Assembly: GCF_036898095.1 (NCBI RefSeq)
Contig: NC_090767.1
Span: 25,070,570-25,134,569, forward strand
DNA: 64,000 nt
Source: Palaemon carinicauda
Lineage: Eukaryota; Arthropoda; Malacostraca; Decapoda; Palaemonidae
Reading direction: 5' to 3'
Below, piece after piece: positions 21,855-31,873 of the stretch. Every line of letters starts with the position of its first letter. Position 1 is the first letter of the stretch. Position numbers and translations under genes: made by a program. The notes beneath the pieces are model-generated. The model had not been told where the DNA came from. It worked only from the letters and a program-made list of their open reading frames with translations, and made no database searches.

Positions 21855-21958
21855 TGGATGGGTTCACTGGGCGGCACAGGTCCCTCGCCCAGAAATAGAT
21901 TTTTCCTACGTCAAAATCCCTTTTCTGGGCTCGAACCTGTGCCGCCCAGTGAATCTAT
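21855..21958. repeat. DIRS-1 internal complementary region
   Basis: The first half is the reverse complement of the element's left end (GCCCAGAAATAGATTTTTCC then TACGTCAAAATCCC). The second half is the reverse complement of the right end (CTGGGCTCGAACCTGTGCCG). The junction lies near 21922. This is the circular-junction template expected in DIRS elements. Confidence 0.9.
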
Positions 21959-22214
21959 ACAAGAGAAAAATGTCACCAAACTTGCAAAATAAAGGAAAAA
22001 ACATAAGCGTAAGAGAAATACAGGATGCTTTAATCAGAGATGAGTACCAAAAAACAATTATAAGGGTATCTTAAATATGATTGATTGATTGATTGATTGA
22101 AAGTTTTCTGGCATCCTGACATCTAAGGTCATTGACGCCGATACCATTTACTGTATATGAAAATTAAAAGAGAATTCGATTAAAACCATAAAAATTAAGA
22201 AGTCATTAAAATAG

Positions 22215-25200
22215 TTAAATAGTTTTCAGAAGACCTGCTTCTGAAATAAATCTAAAAATTCCGCTCGCATAGTAAGACACATCATGTCCAAGAATCTTGG
22301 CAAGGATAAACCTGCCATCCTCACCTCGAGCCTCAAACAGATATCTATTTCTTAAGTTAGTAAAATTAGGGCATTCGGTCAACAAATGCCTCACTGTTAA
22401 AGGTACTAAGCAGTCCTCGCAATACGGTTGGTGTTGGCCCTTCAGCATAAACTCGTGTGTCAACCGTGTGTGACCAATACGGAGACGACAAAGAGTCGTC
22501 TCCCATTTTCGGGGAATCATGTTATACCTCCAAGGTGATATGATATTTGTTACTTCCCTCATTTTATTGCCGTCTTGACTGTCCCAGTGCTGTTGCCATT
22601 TATCACAAACCAATTTCTTGATGTAAGGTAGGAGATCGTTACATGGAATGGGATACCTCCTTGGTAGCAACTCGGATGCCGCATTCTTCGCCAGTAAATC
22701 TGCCTTCTCATTCCCAGACACACCTACATGTGCTGGAACCCAACAAAATCGAACAGTTATACCTTTCCGTCCAATAATAAAAAGCCATTCTAAAATCTTT
22801 AAAACTAGAGGGTTACTAGAATTAAAAACTTCTAAAGCTTGAAGAACACTCCTTGCATCACTAAAAATTGTAAAATTACCCTCCTTTTCCAAAGCTATTT
22901 TCTCAATAGCGGTTAATATGCCATACAGTTCGGCAGTAAATATGGAAGCTGTTAGAGGAAGTGCACCTCTACAATTAAAATCATTACTATGTACTCCAAA
23001 TCCAACACCAGCATCAGATATGGAGCCATCAGTATATATAAAAGTCGATCCCCTATGTTCTTCGACATGTTCCATAAAAAGAGACCTGGATTCTAAGTCA
23101 GTCATATTCTTCTTAACTCCAATAAAGTATTTACAAAAAGATATGTCAGGTAATTTCCATGGAGGCATTGATGATACCTTGAATGGAAGTACCTTATTTC
23201 TAATTATATCCAGACTATTTAAAAATCGTTTCACCCGAAAGCCATAAGGTTGAGGAGATTTTGGGTGCAACTCAAAGTATGATGCGTGTCTTACAAGGCT
23301 TGCAGTCTGAAAGGCTAGAGAGCTAGGGAGTCTTTGCAATCTAAACCAATACCGAAGAATGGAAGACATTCGGTAAAGGTCTAGAGGTAACTCTCCAGCA
23401 TCAACAAGGTTTTAAAAGCTCCAGTAGATAATCTAATACCTGCATGATGTATCGAGTCTAATATTTTTACCCGGCTTGGGGTGGCTGAAGAATATACCTC
23501 ACAACCATAACTAATTTTGGAAAAAATCAAGGCCTTGTATAATTTTAAAATAGTATTGCGGTCTGCCCCCCATGATGTATGGGACAATACTTTTAAGATA
23601 TTCAGAGCTTCAACACATTTAGCTTTTAGCGCTTTTAGGTGAGAAACCCATGTAAGTCTACAGTCAAATATCAAACCTAAAAATTTGGTTTCCGATACAC
23701 ATGGTATCCGTTGACCTTTAATGTATATATCCGGGTCTGGATGTACTCCCCGGATATGACAAAAATGGACAATGGTAGTTTTACTTGTCGAGAACTTAAA
23801 TCCATTCATGTCAGCCCACTGGATAATTTTATCAATAGAGAGTTGGATTTTTCTCTCAACCATTGCCATTCTAGTGCCAGCAAATGATATTGAGAGATCA
23901 TCCACAAATAGTGTTGAGAGAACATCCTGGGGAATGGCTGAGGATATCCCATTAATTGCTAGTGCAAAAAGGGTTACACTCAGCACACTACCCTGAGGAA
24001 CTCCTTCTTCCTGGTACTTACTCTCTGATAGAGTTTCCCCCACTTTCACTTGAAAAACTCTACGTGAAAGAAATGCCTGAATAAATAGTGGCAGCTCTCC
24101 TCTCAATCCCAATTCATGAATGGTTTTAAGAATACCATATCTCCATGTGGTATCATATGCCTTTTCAAGGTCAAAAAATACTGTAACATGGTGCTGTTTG
24201 GAAGCAAAGGCTTCACAAATAGATGACTCAAGTCGTATCAACACATCAGTCGTTGAGTGCATTTTTCGGAATCCACATTGAATCGGTGATAAAATACCTT
24301 TCTTTTCAAGGTACCATATCAGCCTTGCATTGACCATCTTCTCCATGATTTTACATAAACAAGATGTCAATGCAATAGGACGATAGTTTGCTGCTAAAAA
24401 CTTATCTTTACCGGGTTTTAAAAAGGCTAAAATAATGGCTAGTTCCCAAACACTTGGGTAGCTATGATCATGCCATATTCTATTAATAATGCTTAAAATA
24501 AATAGCTTTGTATTAAAATGTACATGTTTAATCATTGCATATGGAATTCCATCGGGTCCAGGGGCTGTATCGTTGCAATGAGCAAGTGCGGAATCAAATT
24601 CTCTTTCAGTGAAAGGAGAATTATACGACTCTTCCCTTCTTGTTGCAAAATTTAAAATTTTCTTTTCTTCAGTGCTCCTATACTGGTGACCAGGGGCTCC
24701 TTCACACTTGCTGGATACATTTGAAAAATGATTAGCCAGGGCATTGCTAACTTCATTTGCTTCAGTTACATACTGGCCATTCACCTTCAACACTGGTGGT
24801 GGGTTGGGGGTGAATTTGCCAGCTATCTTTTTTACTTTCCTCCACACAGAAGATGGTGGTGTTCTACTGTTAATAGAGGAAACAAAAGACATCCATGACT
24901 GGCGCCTTGCTTCTTTCATGGCACGACGGAACTGTGCTCTACATTTCTTGTACATTATTAAATTCTCATCAGTTCTGCGTCTACACAATCGTGTTAGAGA
25001 TCTTCTTGTGGCTCTGTGGAGTGCAGTTAGTTCTGAAGACCACCACGGGACTGGTCGTCGTTTGAATAACCCTGTTGTTTTGGGAATTGAATTGACTCCT
25101 GCTGTATGAAGAGTTCCATTCAGTAGGTCTATGGCATCATCAACACTTTCAAACTGTTCTGCTCTCCCTTCGATTTCACTTAGCTCACAAAATTTAACCC

Positions 25201-25906
25201 AGTCTGCTTTGTCTAGATTCCAACGTGGCGATCTTTGCAAAGGCGGACCCTTGTTGGTGTTTATAATGATTGGTGCATGATCACTAGTATGCCAATCATC
25301 TAATGTCCTCCAATCAAAATCAAGAAGGCAGTTAGAGCTTGCAATTGAAAGGTCAATGCATGACAAAGTACCTGTCTGAACATGAAAGTGTGTGGGCTCT
25401 CCTGTATTAAGGAGCCCCACATCCTCATTCTCCACAATTGATGAGATAATATTGCCCCTTGTGTTGGCCAAAACATCACCCCATAAAGGATGTCTACCAT
25501 TCATATCTCCCAGTAAGAGAAAAGGTTGAGGGAGTTGTTGAATGACCTCTGCTAAATCATCATATAAAATATTATCATTTGGAGGTAAGTACAGAGAGCA
25601 TATTGTATATTTTCTCCCTATATCAATTTGTACAACAACTGCCTGCAGGGTTGTACGTATAGACATGGGTATTTGGGGAACATCTCGACGAATGTACATG
25701 AGACTTCCGCCATGGCTCCCTGCTTGTTGATTATAAAGTGTTCTATAGCTAACATACTCTCGAGGACTAAGAGTGTTAGAATCAAGCATACTTTCCTGTA
25801 GACATACAATTATGGGGGAATGCTCATGAATTAGGAGCTTAAGTTCTTCATATTTCGCCCTCAAACCCTGACAGTTCCATTGCAAAATGGACGAGAAAAC
25901 TATGGA
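22215..25906 (-). pseudogene. Copy B ORF2: endonuclease-RT-RNase H, one frameshift
   Basis: Endonuclease starts at QWNCQGLRAKYEEL with the EN His in TSDHAPI. The RT keeps both Asp motifs (FFDLEKAYD, FVDD), and the C-terminal RNase H has YTDGS, FTAELYG and SDARS. A 19-bp deletion near 23408, relative to copy D, shifts the frame before the last ~385 codons. The frame opens right after a TAA at 25907-25909 and has no ATG near its start; the first usable codons are TTG or later. Confidence 0.9.
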
Positions 25907-27690
25907 TTATTTCTGGAAGACATCTTGGATGAGGTCTTCCCATTAGCAGTTTTTAATGTAACATTATTACCAGTATGTTTCTTCAGAGGTGGTCTTGTTA
26001 TGTTGGGTTTAACGTTGGTGTTTTTCTTTGTATTCTTTTTATCTATTTGTTGAGGTGGATGGTGGACCTCAACTTGAATTTCTGATTTATTCAGTCCATC
26101 TTCTGGTTCATTAGAAACATCAACAGACAAAACATCAAATTTATTTGATGTCATAACCTTAACGTTTCTAATGGAGGGTGGAGAGAGAGATGGAGGTCTC
26201 TCTCTTTTGCGATTAATAGATGGTGGGATTCGAGGTTTTTGCACCTTTCCCACAACAGGTGCATCAGGTAAGTTAGTCTTAAGTGGAACCTCCATCAGAT
26301 CAGGCAAGGACATGGCCTGAGAGAGGTTTGTATTACTTTTTGTAATGGCGGCTGAAGGCTGTACAGCAATGGGCAATGACCTAGTGTTAATACACCGTGG
26401 TAAAGCCTCAGGAGGTGATAAGGTTACCTCGTTATTTGACATTTTGTCAGATAGTATACTTTTTTTTGAGCTATTGGCAGTGCTAGGTTGGTTTGATTTT
26501 AATGCCTTAGCATATGTATTTGATTTATTTAATAGTCTTTTGGCATGGGTCACACTTATGTGTTCTAAGTTTGATTTGTTGAGGGCAGCTTCCTCCAACT
26601 TATATAGCTCGCAAATCTTGTCTGTGGATTTGTGATTCGAGCTGCAATTTAAACACCTGGCTCCAAGTGCACACTCTCCATGGTAAGATTTGGAGCAAAT
26701 ACCACACATCTTCTCATTTTTGCAAACTTTGGACGGGTGCCCAAATTTAAAACAATTAAAGCATTGCAATGGCTTCTGCTTGAAGGGTCTTACTTTAATC
26801 CTTTCGTTCTCGATAATAATATGAAAAGGTACATCAGCATCCTGGAACGTAAGGATTATCATTGATGTACCTGGGACTTTATGAACTTTCCAAACATTTA
26901 ATGGACACATGGCCAGTATCTCCTCCTCTGTAAAATCATATAGGTCTCTGTTAAAAACTACGCCCCTTCCGTAGCTAAAATTTAGGTGGGGTTTGACATT
27001 TAACTTAATGTCATCATTATTTATTTTCATATTGGACAATATTACCGACTGTGTACTGGATTTGGCATGGATAAGGAAACTATTTTTTCCGAAACGAGAT
27101 ATATCGCCTGGTGCAATAGTTCCTACTTTTTTCTGAATCAATTTGCATATTTTAAAATAATTCCCTGTAACCCCCTTTGATTCAGCTATAAGCCACATCG
27201 GTGGTTTTGGATTTCTCTGGGAGGGCATGACTAAATCTGTGCCTTTTTCCAACCAATCGGCAGGCCTGTACACATCTAAATCTTTTGGTACCTTATCGCA
27301 GAGAGCAGCCGCGACATTCAAGTTATTAATTTTAATATTATTCAAATTACTTATTGCACTAAATGCTTCGTCATAACTACTATAAGATATCCATGAATCC
27401 CAAGTTTCAGCTTCAAGTTTCATCCTTATTTCTTTTATGCATCCATAGCATTCAAATGCTTTACATAGATCATCATAATTTGTTTCTATTGAAATTTGTG
27501 TAACATGGAGGATTCGAAGTTTCCTCGTGTTACCCAAATTACTCGATTTAGAAATATCAGTAGAATGGTCCTTTCCCGTTCCGAGGTCATCAACAGAGCT
27601 ATCCCTTATCACATTAGCAGAGGTCGTCAACAGTGCCGGGGGAGAGTCAGCGTATCCAGGGGATGGGGGTTCGTTCCTTAAAGAATCCAT
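25900..27690 (-). CDS. Copy B ORF1: RRM-like domain plus zinc knuckles, ~596 aa
   Basis: Probably the RNA-binding ORF1 protein of the retrotransposon RNP. I choose the ATG at 27690 (MDSLRNEPP); the frame is open ~28 codons further without an ATG. An RRM-like fold is suggested by LRILHVTQISIE and the downstream W.S.I.Y....AFSAISNLNN spacing. CCHC-type modules follow (CFNCFKFGHPSKVC, CGICSKSYHGEC, CLNCSSNHKSTDKIC). The last ~150 residues (from LSQAMSLPDLMEV) are homologous to ORF1 of copies A, C and E; the rest is not. The stop TAG overlaps the ORF2 frame. Confidence 0.85.
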   Translation of the reverse strand: MDSLRNEPPSPGYADSPPALLTTSANVIRDSSVDDLGTGKDHSTDISKSSNLGNTRKLRILHVTQISIETNYDDLCKAFECYGCIKEIRMKLEAETWDSWISYSSYDEAFSAISNLNNIKINNLNVAAALCDKVPKDLDVYRPADWLEKGTDLVMPSQRNPKPPMWLIAESKGVTGNYFKICKLIQKKVGTIAPGDISRFGKNSFLIHAKSSTQSVILSNMKINNDDIKLNVKPHLNFSYGRGVVFNRDLYDFTEEEILAMCPLNVWKVHKVPGTSMIILTFQDADVPFHIIIENERIKVRPFKQKPLQCFNCFKFGHPSKVCKNEKMCGICSKSYHGECALGARCLNCSSNHKSTDKICELYKLEEAALNKSNLEHISVTHAKRLLNKSNTYAKALKSNQPSTANSSKKSILSDKMSNNEVTLSPPEALPRCINTRSLPIAVQPSAAITKSNTNLSQAMSLPDLMEVPLKTNLPDAPVVGKVQKPRIPPSINRKRERPPSLSPPSIRNVKVMTSNKFDVLSVDVSNEPEDGLNKSEIQVEVHHPPQQIDKKNTKKNTNVKPNITRPPLKKHTGNNVTLKTANGKTSSKMSSRNNP

Positions 27691-28504
27691 AATAGTAAAG
27701 AGAGGGAAAAGAGTTAGTTTGATGTACCTGCTCGAGAATGTTAGGCCATCACGCGTCGGAAAGGAAATTTGCACTCTCTACTATCGGCACAATGAGAGTA
27801 TACTTCCCAGATGGTCCACTCCATACCCTACCCGAAGGATAGCATCAAAACAGATATAGAGGCACAGGTGTAAGCTGAACCCGCCTGTTAGGACTGAGAC
27901 CAAGAAATTATGGAATCATCCTCCCCATATCTATAATGACTGGCTTCCGGCCAAAAGCCGAGAGTCCTACCCCAAGCATTGGATCCCCCTGGATTCCGAA
28001 GACCCAACACTTGAGAATAGTTCCGCCAAAAAGGTCCAAACCATCTTCGGGATGGCTGAAATCATCCAATACTCTCATATATAGCTTTGAATGCAAACAC
28101 CTCCCAACCGCGATACCTCCTCCCACTCATCAAAGCAGGCAGCAATAAAGGATGTATGAACATCCCCGCCGGGGCTACAATGGATGTGAAAACATCCAAG
28201 CCATAGGAGAAAAGAAAAAAAAAAAAATAAATATATATGTACATAATATATACTCACATATAATGAGGGAAATTTTTCTCATAGAGTTTGGAAAGCAAGA
28301 CTAAAGAAAGTTTGTGAAATTAGGATAAGGTTGAAGTAGTATTGAGAAAAAGAAAAAGGTAAAAGAGAGAAATTTAGATTCGAACTGGGGGAGCAATTTC
28401 CCCAAGTTCGAGAGCCCTCTTGCCCGTCACCAAGTTTCAGCACGGGAATTAAATGCCGTGCTGAAGCTTAATGACTTCATCAAGGCATTCTCTCATTAAG
28501 AGGG
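27691..28504 (-). other. Copy B 5'UTR
   Basis: About 810 bp with no similarity by eye to the 5'UTR of copies A, C and E. It contains a short hairpin near 28385-28410 (GGGGAGCAATTTCCCC). It ends in sense with CCCTCTTAATG at the target duplication. Confidence 0.75.
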
Positions 28505-28516
28505 TCTTAAATATGA

Positions 28517-28694
28517 ACATAAATCCAATAAGGTAGGTATAATAATGCCGTGAGTGATAATATATACAGATACTCAGGAGCATAAAATTTACAAATATAA
28601 TAACAGTATTCAGGTGCGAGACCAACGAATACAATAGGGTATAAATGAGGCAGGTAAGAGGGAGAGATAAAGAGTCAAGGCATTAACCTGTGAG
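28517..28694 (-). other. DIRS-1 3' region resumed
   Basis: Sequence between the recombinase stop and the copy B insertion site, continuous before insertion with 21960-22068. Non-coding. Confidence 0.6.
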
Positions 28695-29700
28695 TTACTC
28701 GGGAGAAACTACGCTCCCTGCGGCTACTGTAGAAAATTTTAGGGCTTCCAAATGTTTAAGGTAGTGTTTCTTGAACACTGACGGTGATTTCCACCCTGTA
28801 TACCTGGAAAGGTCTGTAAAATTCATGTGGTGAAAGAAGTTCACCGAGGTGGCAACCGCCCTGATATCATGTGCAAGAGGAAAAGAGTCAGGGTTAGCTT
28901 GTTTAATAAAATACAAAATTTGTTGCCTGATCCCTTTAATAGTAATGGTACCGCCTTGTTCTCTAACGAATAGAGGCCCCGAGAAGTTAGAGGAGGTCCG
29001 GGATAGATAAGACCTAAGAGTAGTGACAGGGCACAGCGACGGATCTTGCGTGAGGGGAACAATTTTCCAGGAGGTCCATCTGTTTTGAGGGTCTTCATTC
29101 TTAGCCAAAAAGAATTTGTTAGGAGAAAGAAGGACCTCTCCTGAAGGCAGAAAGTCAATATGACCCGGGTCTCTCGACAAGGCTGCCAATTCAGAAATTC
29201 TTGCCCCGGAAGCCAAGCTCACTAGGAAAAGTGTTTTCCTGAGAAGGGGCATGTAATCACAAGAACTGTTAATGGTATCAGAAGCCAATTTGAGTACGTC
29301 ATTAAGGAACCAGGTCACCGGGGTAGGACGAGTAACCGGTTTCAGTCTGGCACAAGCTTTCGGAATTGAAGCTAACAAAGAGTCGGTTAAGTCTATGTTA
29401 AAACCCACTAGGAAGATCTTTTTCAGAGCCGATTTAATAGTGGTGATAGTATTGGCTGCCAGACCTGATTCTAATAAAGATCTAAAGAAAGTGACTGTAA
29501 GGTTCAAGTTCATACAGTTCACGTCTGAGTCTATTAAAAATTTTGCCAACTTTTTAACTGCAGAGTCATACTGACGGATGGTGGAATCCCGTTTATCTGA
29601 TTCTAGGAACAAGGTGTTTTGAGGATCAATATTGGCACCATGCATAGCCGCAAACTTCATAAAGTCCATAAAGTTAGGGCGCTCTGAATGTTTGAGAAAG
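28695..29700 (-). CDS. DIRS-1 tyrosine recombinase
   Basis: Integrates the circular DIRS intermediate by site-specific recombination. The recombinase occupies the last ~335 residues of an ORF that is open up to 31448. An N-terminal core-binding region (STIRQYDSAVKKLAKFL) precedes the catalytic domain, with the first Arg in LASGARISELAAL, the H-x-x-R pair in LAHDIRAVAT, a Trp in the second His position (YTGWKSPSVF) and the nucleophile Tyr in KKHYLKHLEAL. The complete R, HxxR, Y set suggests activity. The upstream 580 codons of the same frame overlap the RT gene and are Ser/Arg-rich; whether they are translated is unknown. Confidence 0.9.
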
Positions 29701-31873
29701 CGTACACGACGCGTGTTTGTACTATCTGAGACAGAACCGGATTGGGTATCGGGTGAGGGTATAGTCTCAACTCCCGCAGGAGAGGATACCAGTTGCTCTT
29801 GGGCCAGTTGGGTGCGACCAAGGCTACTTGTCCCTTGAAGGATCTCAGTTTGTCTAGAACTTTCAGCAAAAGATTCACCGGGGGAAAGAGATAAATCTTT
29901 TCCCAGTTGTCCCAATTCTGTGACATGGCGTCTGTGGCGTAAGCCTGAGGGTCTAGATTGGGAGCCACATATACTCTCAATTTGTGGTTGGATTCCGTGG
30001 CGAAGAGGTCCACTTGGAGACCGGGAACCTGAGAGAGAATCCACCGAAATGACTTTAGATCGAGTGACCATTCCGATTCTAGAGGGGAGGTCCGGGACAG
30101 GGCGTCTGCCACTACATTCCGGACTCCCGCCAGGTGGACAGCTGAAAGATGCCAACGGTTCGAGGCTGCTAGGGAGAATATGGCTACTAGAACATGGTTC
30201 AGAGGCCCTGACTTTGACCCGCCTCTGTTGAGGCAGCGGACCACCACTTCGCTGTCGAGGACCAGACGAAGGTGTTGTTTCTTGGGAAGAGCGAGACGTT
30301 TCAGGGTTAGAAGAACTGCCATGGCCTCTAGCACATTGATGTGAAAATGGCGGAACAAGGGAGTCCAAAGACCTTGAACTTTCTTGAGCTGAGAATAGCC
30401 GCCCCAACCTGATAGGGATGCGTCTGTGTGAATGATTAATTCCGGGGGCGGAAATCGAAGGGGAACTGACTTTGACAGACTGTTTGCTCTTGTCCAAGGA
30501 AGAAGTCTTTCCCGTAGAATGGGAGGAAGGTGGACTTTCCTGTCCCGGAGCTTCCGGTTCGCCCTCGAACGCCAGACACGATTGATATCTTTCAATTTTG
30601 CCTTCAGAAGAAGATCCGTCACCGAGGCAAACTGAAGGGACCCCAGAATCTTCTCTTGAAGCCGTCTGGAACTTACTTTGTCTTTGAGAAAGCGTTTGGT
30701 GTTCCTTGCAATCTCTAACCTCTTGGGTCTGGGAAGACACAGAGTATGAGATATAAGATCCCATTGCAGGCCGAGCCATTGGAACTTCGATTTTGGAAGA
30801 AGACGGGACTTCTTGAAGTTGATCTGGAAGCCTAGAGATTGAAGATAATGGATGACTTTGTGAGTGGCTTTTAGGCAATTTTGGGAGGTGTCTGACCAAA
30901 TGAGCCAGTCGTCCAGATAGGCTACTACTTGAATCCCTTGATTCCTGAGTTCCTGAACAGCGACTTCTGCTAGCTTTGTAAAGATCCTTGGGGCAATGTT
31001 GAGCCCGAAAGGCATCACCTTGAAGGAGTAACTTTTGTCCCCTAAGCGAAAGCCTAGGTACGGACGGAAGTGTCTCGCTATCGGGACGTGATAGTAGGCG
31101 TCTGTAAGATCGATAGAGGTGGTGACGGCCCCACGGGGAAGTAAGGTCCACACCTGCGAGACGGTAAGCATTCGAAACTTGTCGCATTGAATGGACAAGT
31201 TGAGAAGGGATAGATCTAGAATCACTCTTCTCTTGTCTGAATCCTTCTTCGGGACACTGAACAGCCGACCTTGAAACTTCAGATGTTTCGTTTCTTGTAT
31301 GGCATTCTTTTGTAAAAGATCCTGGACAAATTCGACCAGGTCCGGAGTGGAATGTTGACGAAATTTGTTCGGAGGAGGAGGTCCTTGAATCCAACTCCAC
31401 CCTAGTCCCTTGGAGATGATACTGAACGCCCAGGGACTGAACCTCCATTTGTTGCGGAAGGCATAGAGCCTCCCCCCTACCTGCTGCACCTCAGTATTGG
31501 TTTGAGGAGTTGCCTCCACGTCCGCCTCGGAAGTTCTTTCCTCTGCGAAAGGCTCTTCCCCTGCCTTTGTTCTGGTTAGAGCCACGGTGGTAGCCTCTAC
31601 CTCTACCATAACTCTGGGAAGAGCTATGAGCCTCGTAGGACTGGTTAAAGGCAGGGGAAGTGGCGGAGGCACCAGAAAGCTGGCTCTTAGGTAGCAGAAC
31701 GGTGACATAGTCATCCGAAGGAGCCCGAGAGGTGGAAGGCTGTGCAGGGGCAACAGAAGATGGAGGAAGAGGCAGCCGGAAGTTGGATGAAGCACTCTGT
31801 TGTTGCCTGAACTGGGTGGAGGTATATGGTCTAAGCTTCTTCCTACCCCGGGCTTGATAATTTGCGGGGTCAT
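29657..31873 (-). CDS. DIRS-1 reverse transcriptase/RNase H with C-terminal MT-like region
   Basis: Copies the DIRS RNA. RT motif A is SIDLTDAYYHVPI and the catalytic box AYLDDWLIW. RNase H has IIHTDASLSGWGG, the E of INVLEAMAV, LVLDSEVVV and VVADALSR. After it comes the segment QVDLFATESNHKLRVY...WPKSNWYPLL that is typical of DIRS RT proteins and often described as methyltransferase-like. The frame is open for 738 codons from an alternative start. The true N-terminus is probably near FRNKWRFSPWAF, so the first ~130 codons, which overlap gag, may be a shadow. A frameshift or internal initiation would be needed to express it after gag. Confidence 0.92.
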   Translation of the reverse strand: MTPQIIKPGVGRSLDHIPPPSSGNNRVLHPTSGCLFLHLLLPLHSLPPLGLLRMTMSPFCYLRASFLVPPPLPLPLTSPTRLIALPRVMVEVEATTVALTRTKAGEEPFAEERTSEADVEATPQTNTEVQQVGGRLYAFRNKWRFSPWAFSIISKGLGWSWIQGPPPPNKFRQHSTPDLVEFVQDLLQKNAIQETKHLKFQGRLFSVPKKDSDKRRVILDLSLLNLSIQCDKFRMLTVSQVWTLLPRGAVTTSIDLTDAYYHVPIARHFRPYLGFRLGDKSYSFKVMPFGLNIAPRIFTKLAEVAVQELRNQGIQVVAYLDDWLIWSDTSQNCLKATHKVIHYLQSLGFQINFKKSRLLPKSKFQWLGLQWDLISHTLCLPRPKRLEIARNTKRFLKDKVSSRRLQEKILGSLQFASVTDLLLKAKLKDINRVWRSRANRKLRDRKVHLPPILRERLLPWTRANSLSKSVPLRFPPPELIIHTDASLSGWGGYSQLKKVQGLWTPLFRHFHINVLEAMAVLLTLKRLALPKKQHLRLVLDSEVVVRCLNRGGSKSGPLNHVLVAIFSLAASNRWHLSAVHLAGVRNVVADALSRTSPLESEWSLDLKSFRWILSQVPGLQVDLFATESNHKLRVYVAPNLDPQAYATDAMSQNWDNWEKIYLFPPVNLLLKVLDKLRSFKGQVALVAPNWPKSNWYPLLRELRLYPHPIPNPVLSQIVQTRVVYAFSNIQSALTLWTL

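Larger units (their letters stand above)
22081..28504 (-). mobile_element. I-group non-LTR retrotransposon, copy B (second subfamily, mosaic)
   Basis: Flanked by the 12-bp duplication TCTTAAATATGA at 22069-22080 and 28505-28516, inside the 3' region of DIRS-1. It has a (TCAA)n tail, ORF2 broken once, an open ORF1 of a different type from copies A, C and E, and an unrelated 5'UTR. Its last kilobase (22081 to about 23150) matches copies A/C/E, whereas the RT and endonuclease part matches copy D. Confidence 0.93.
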
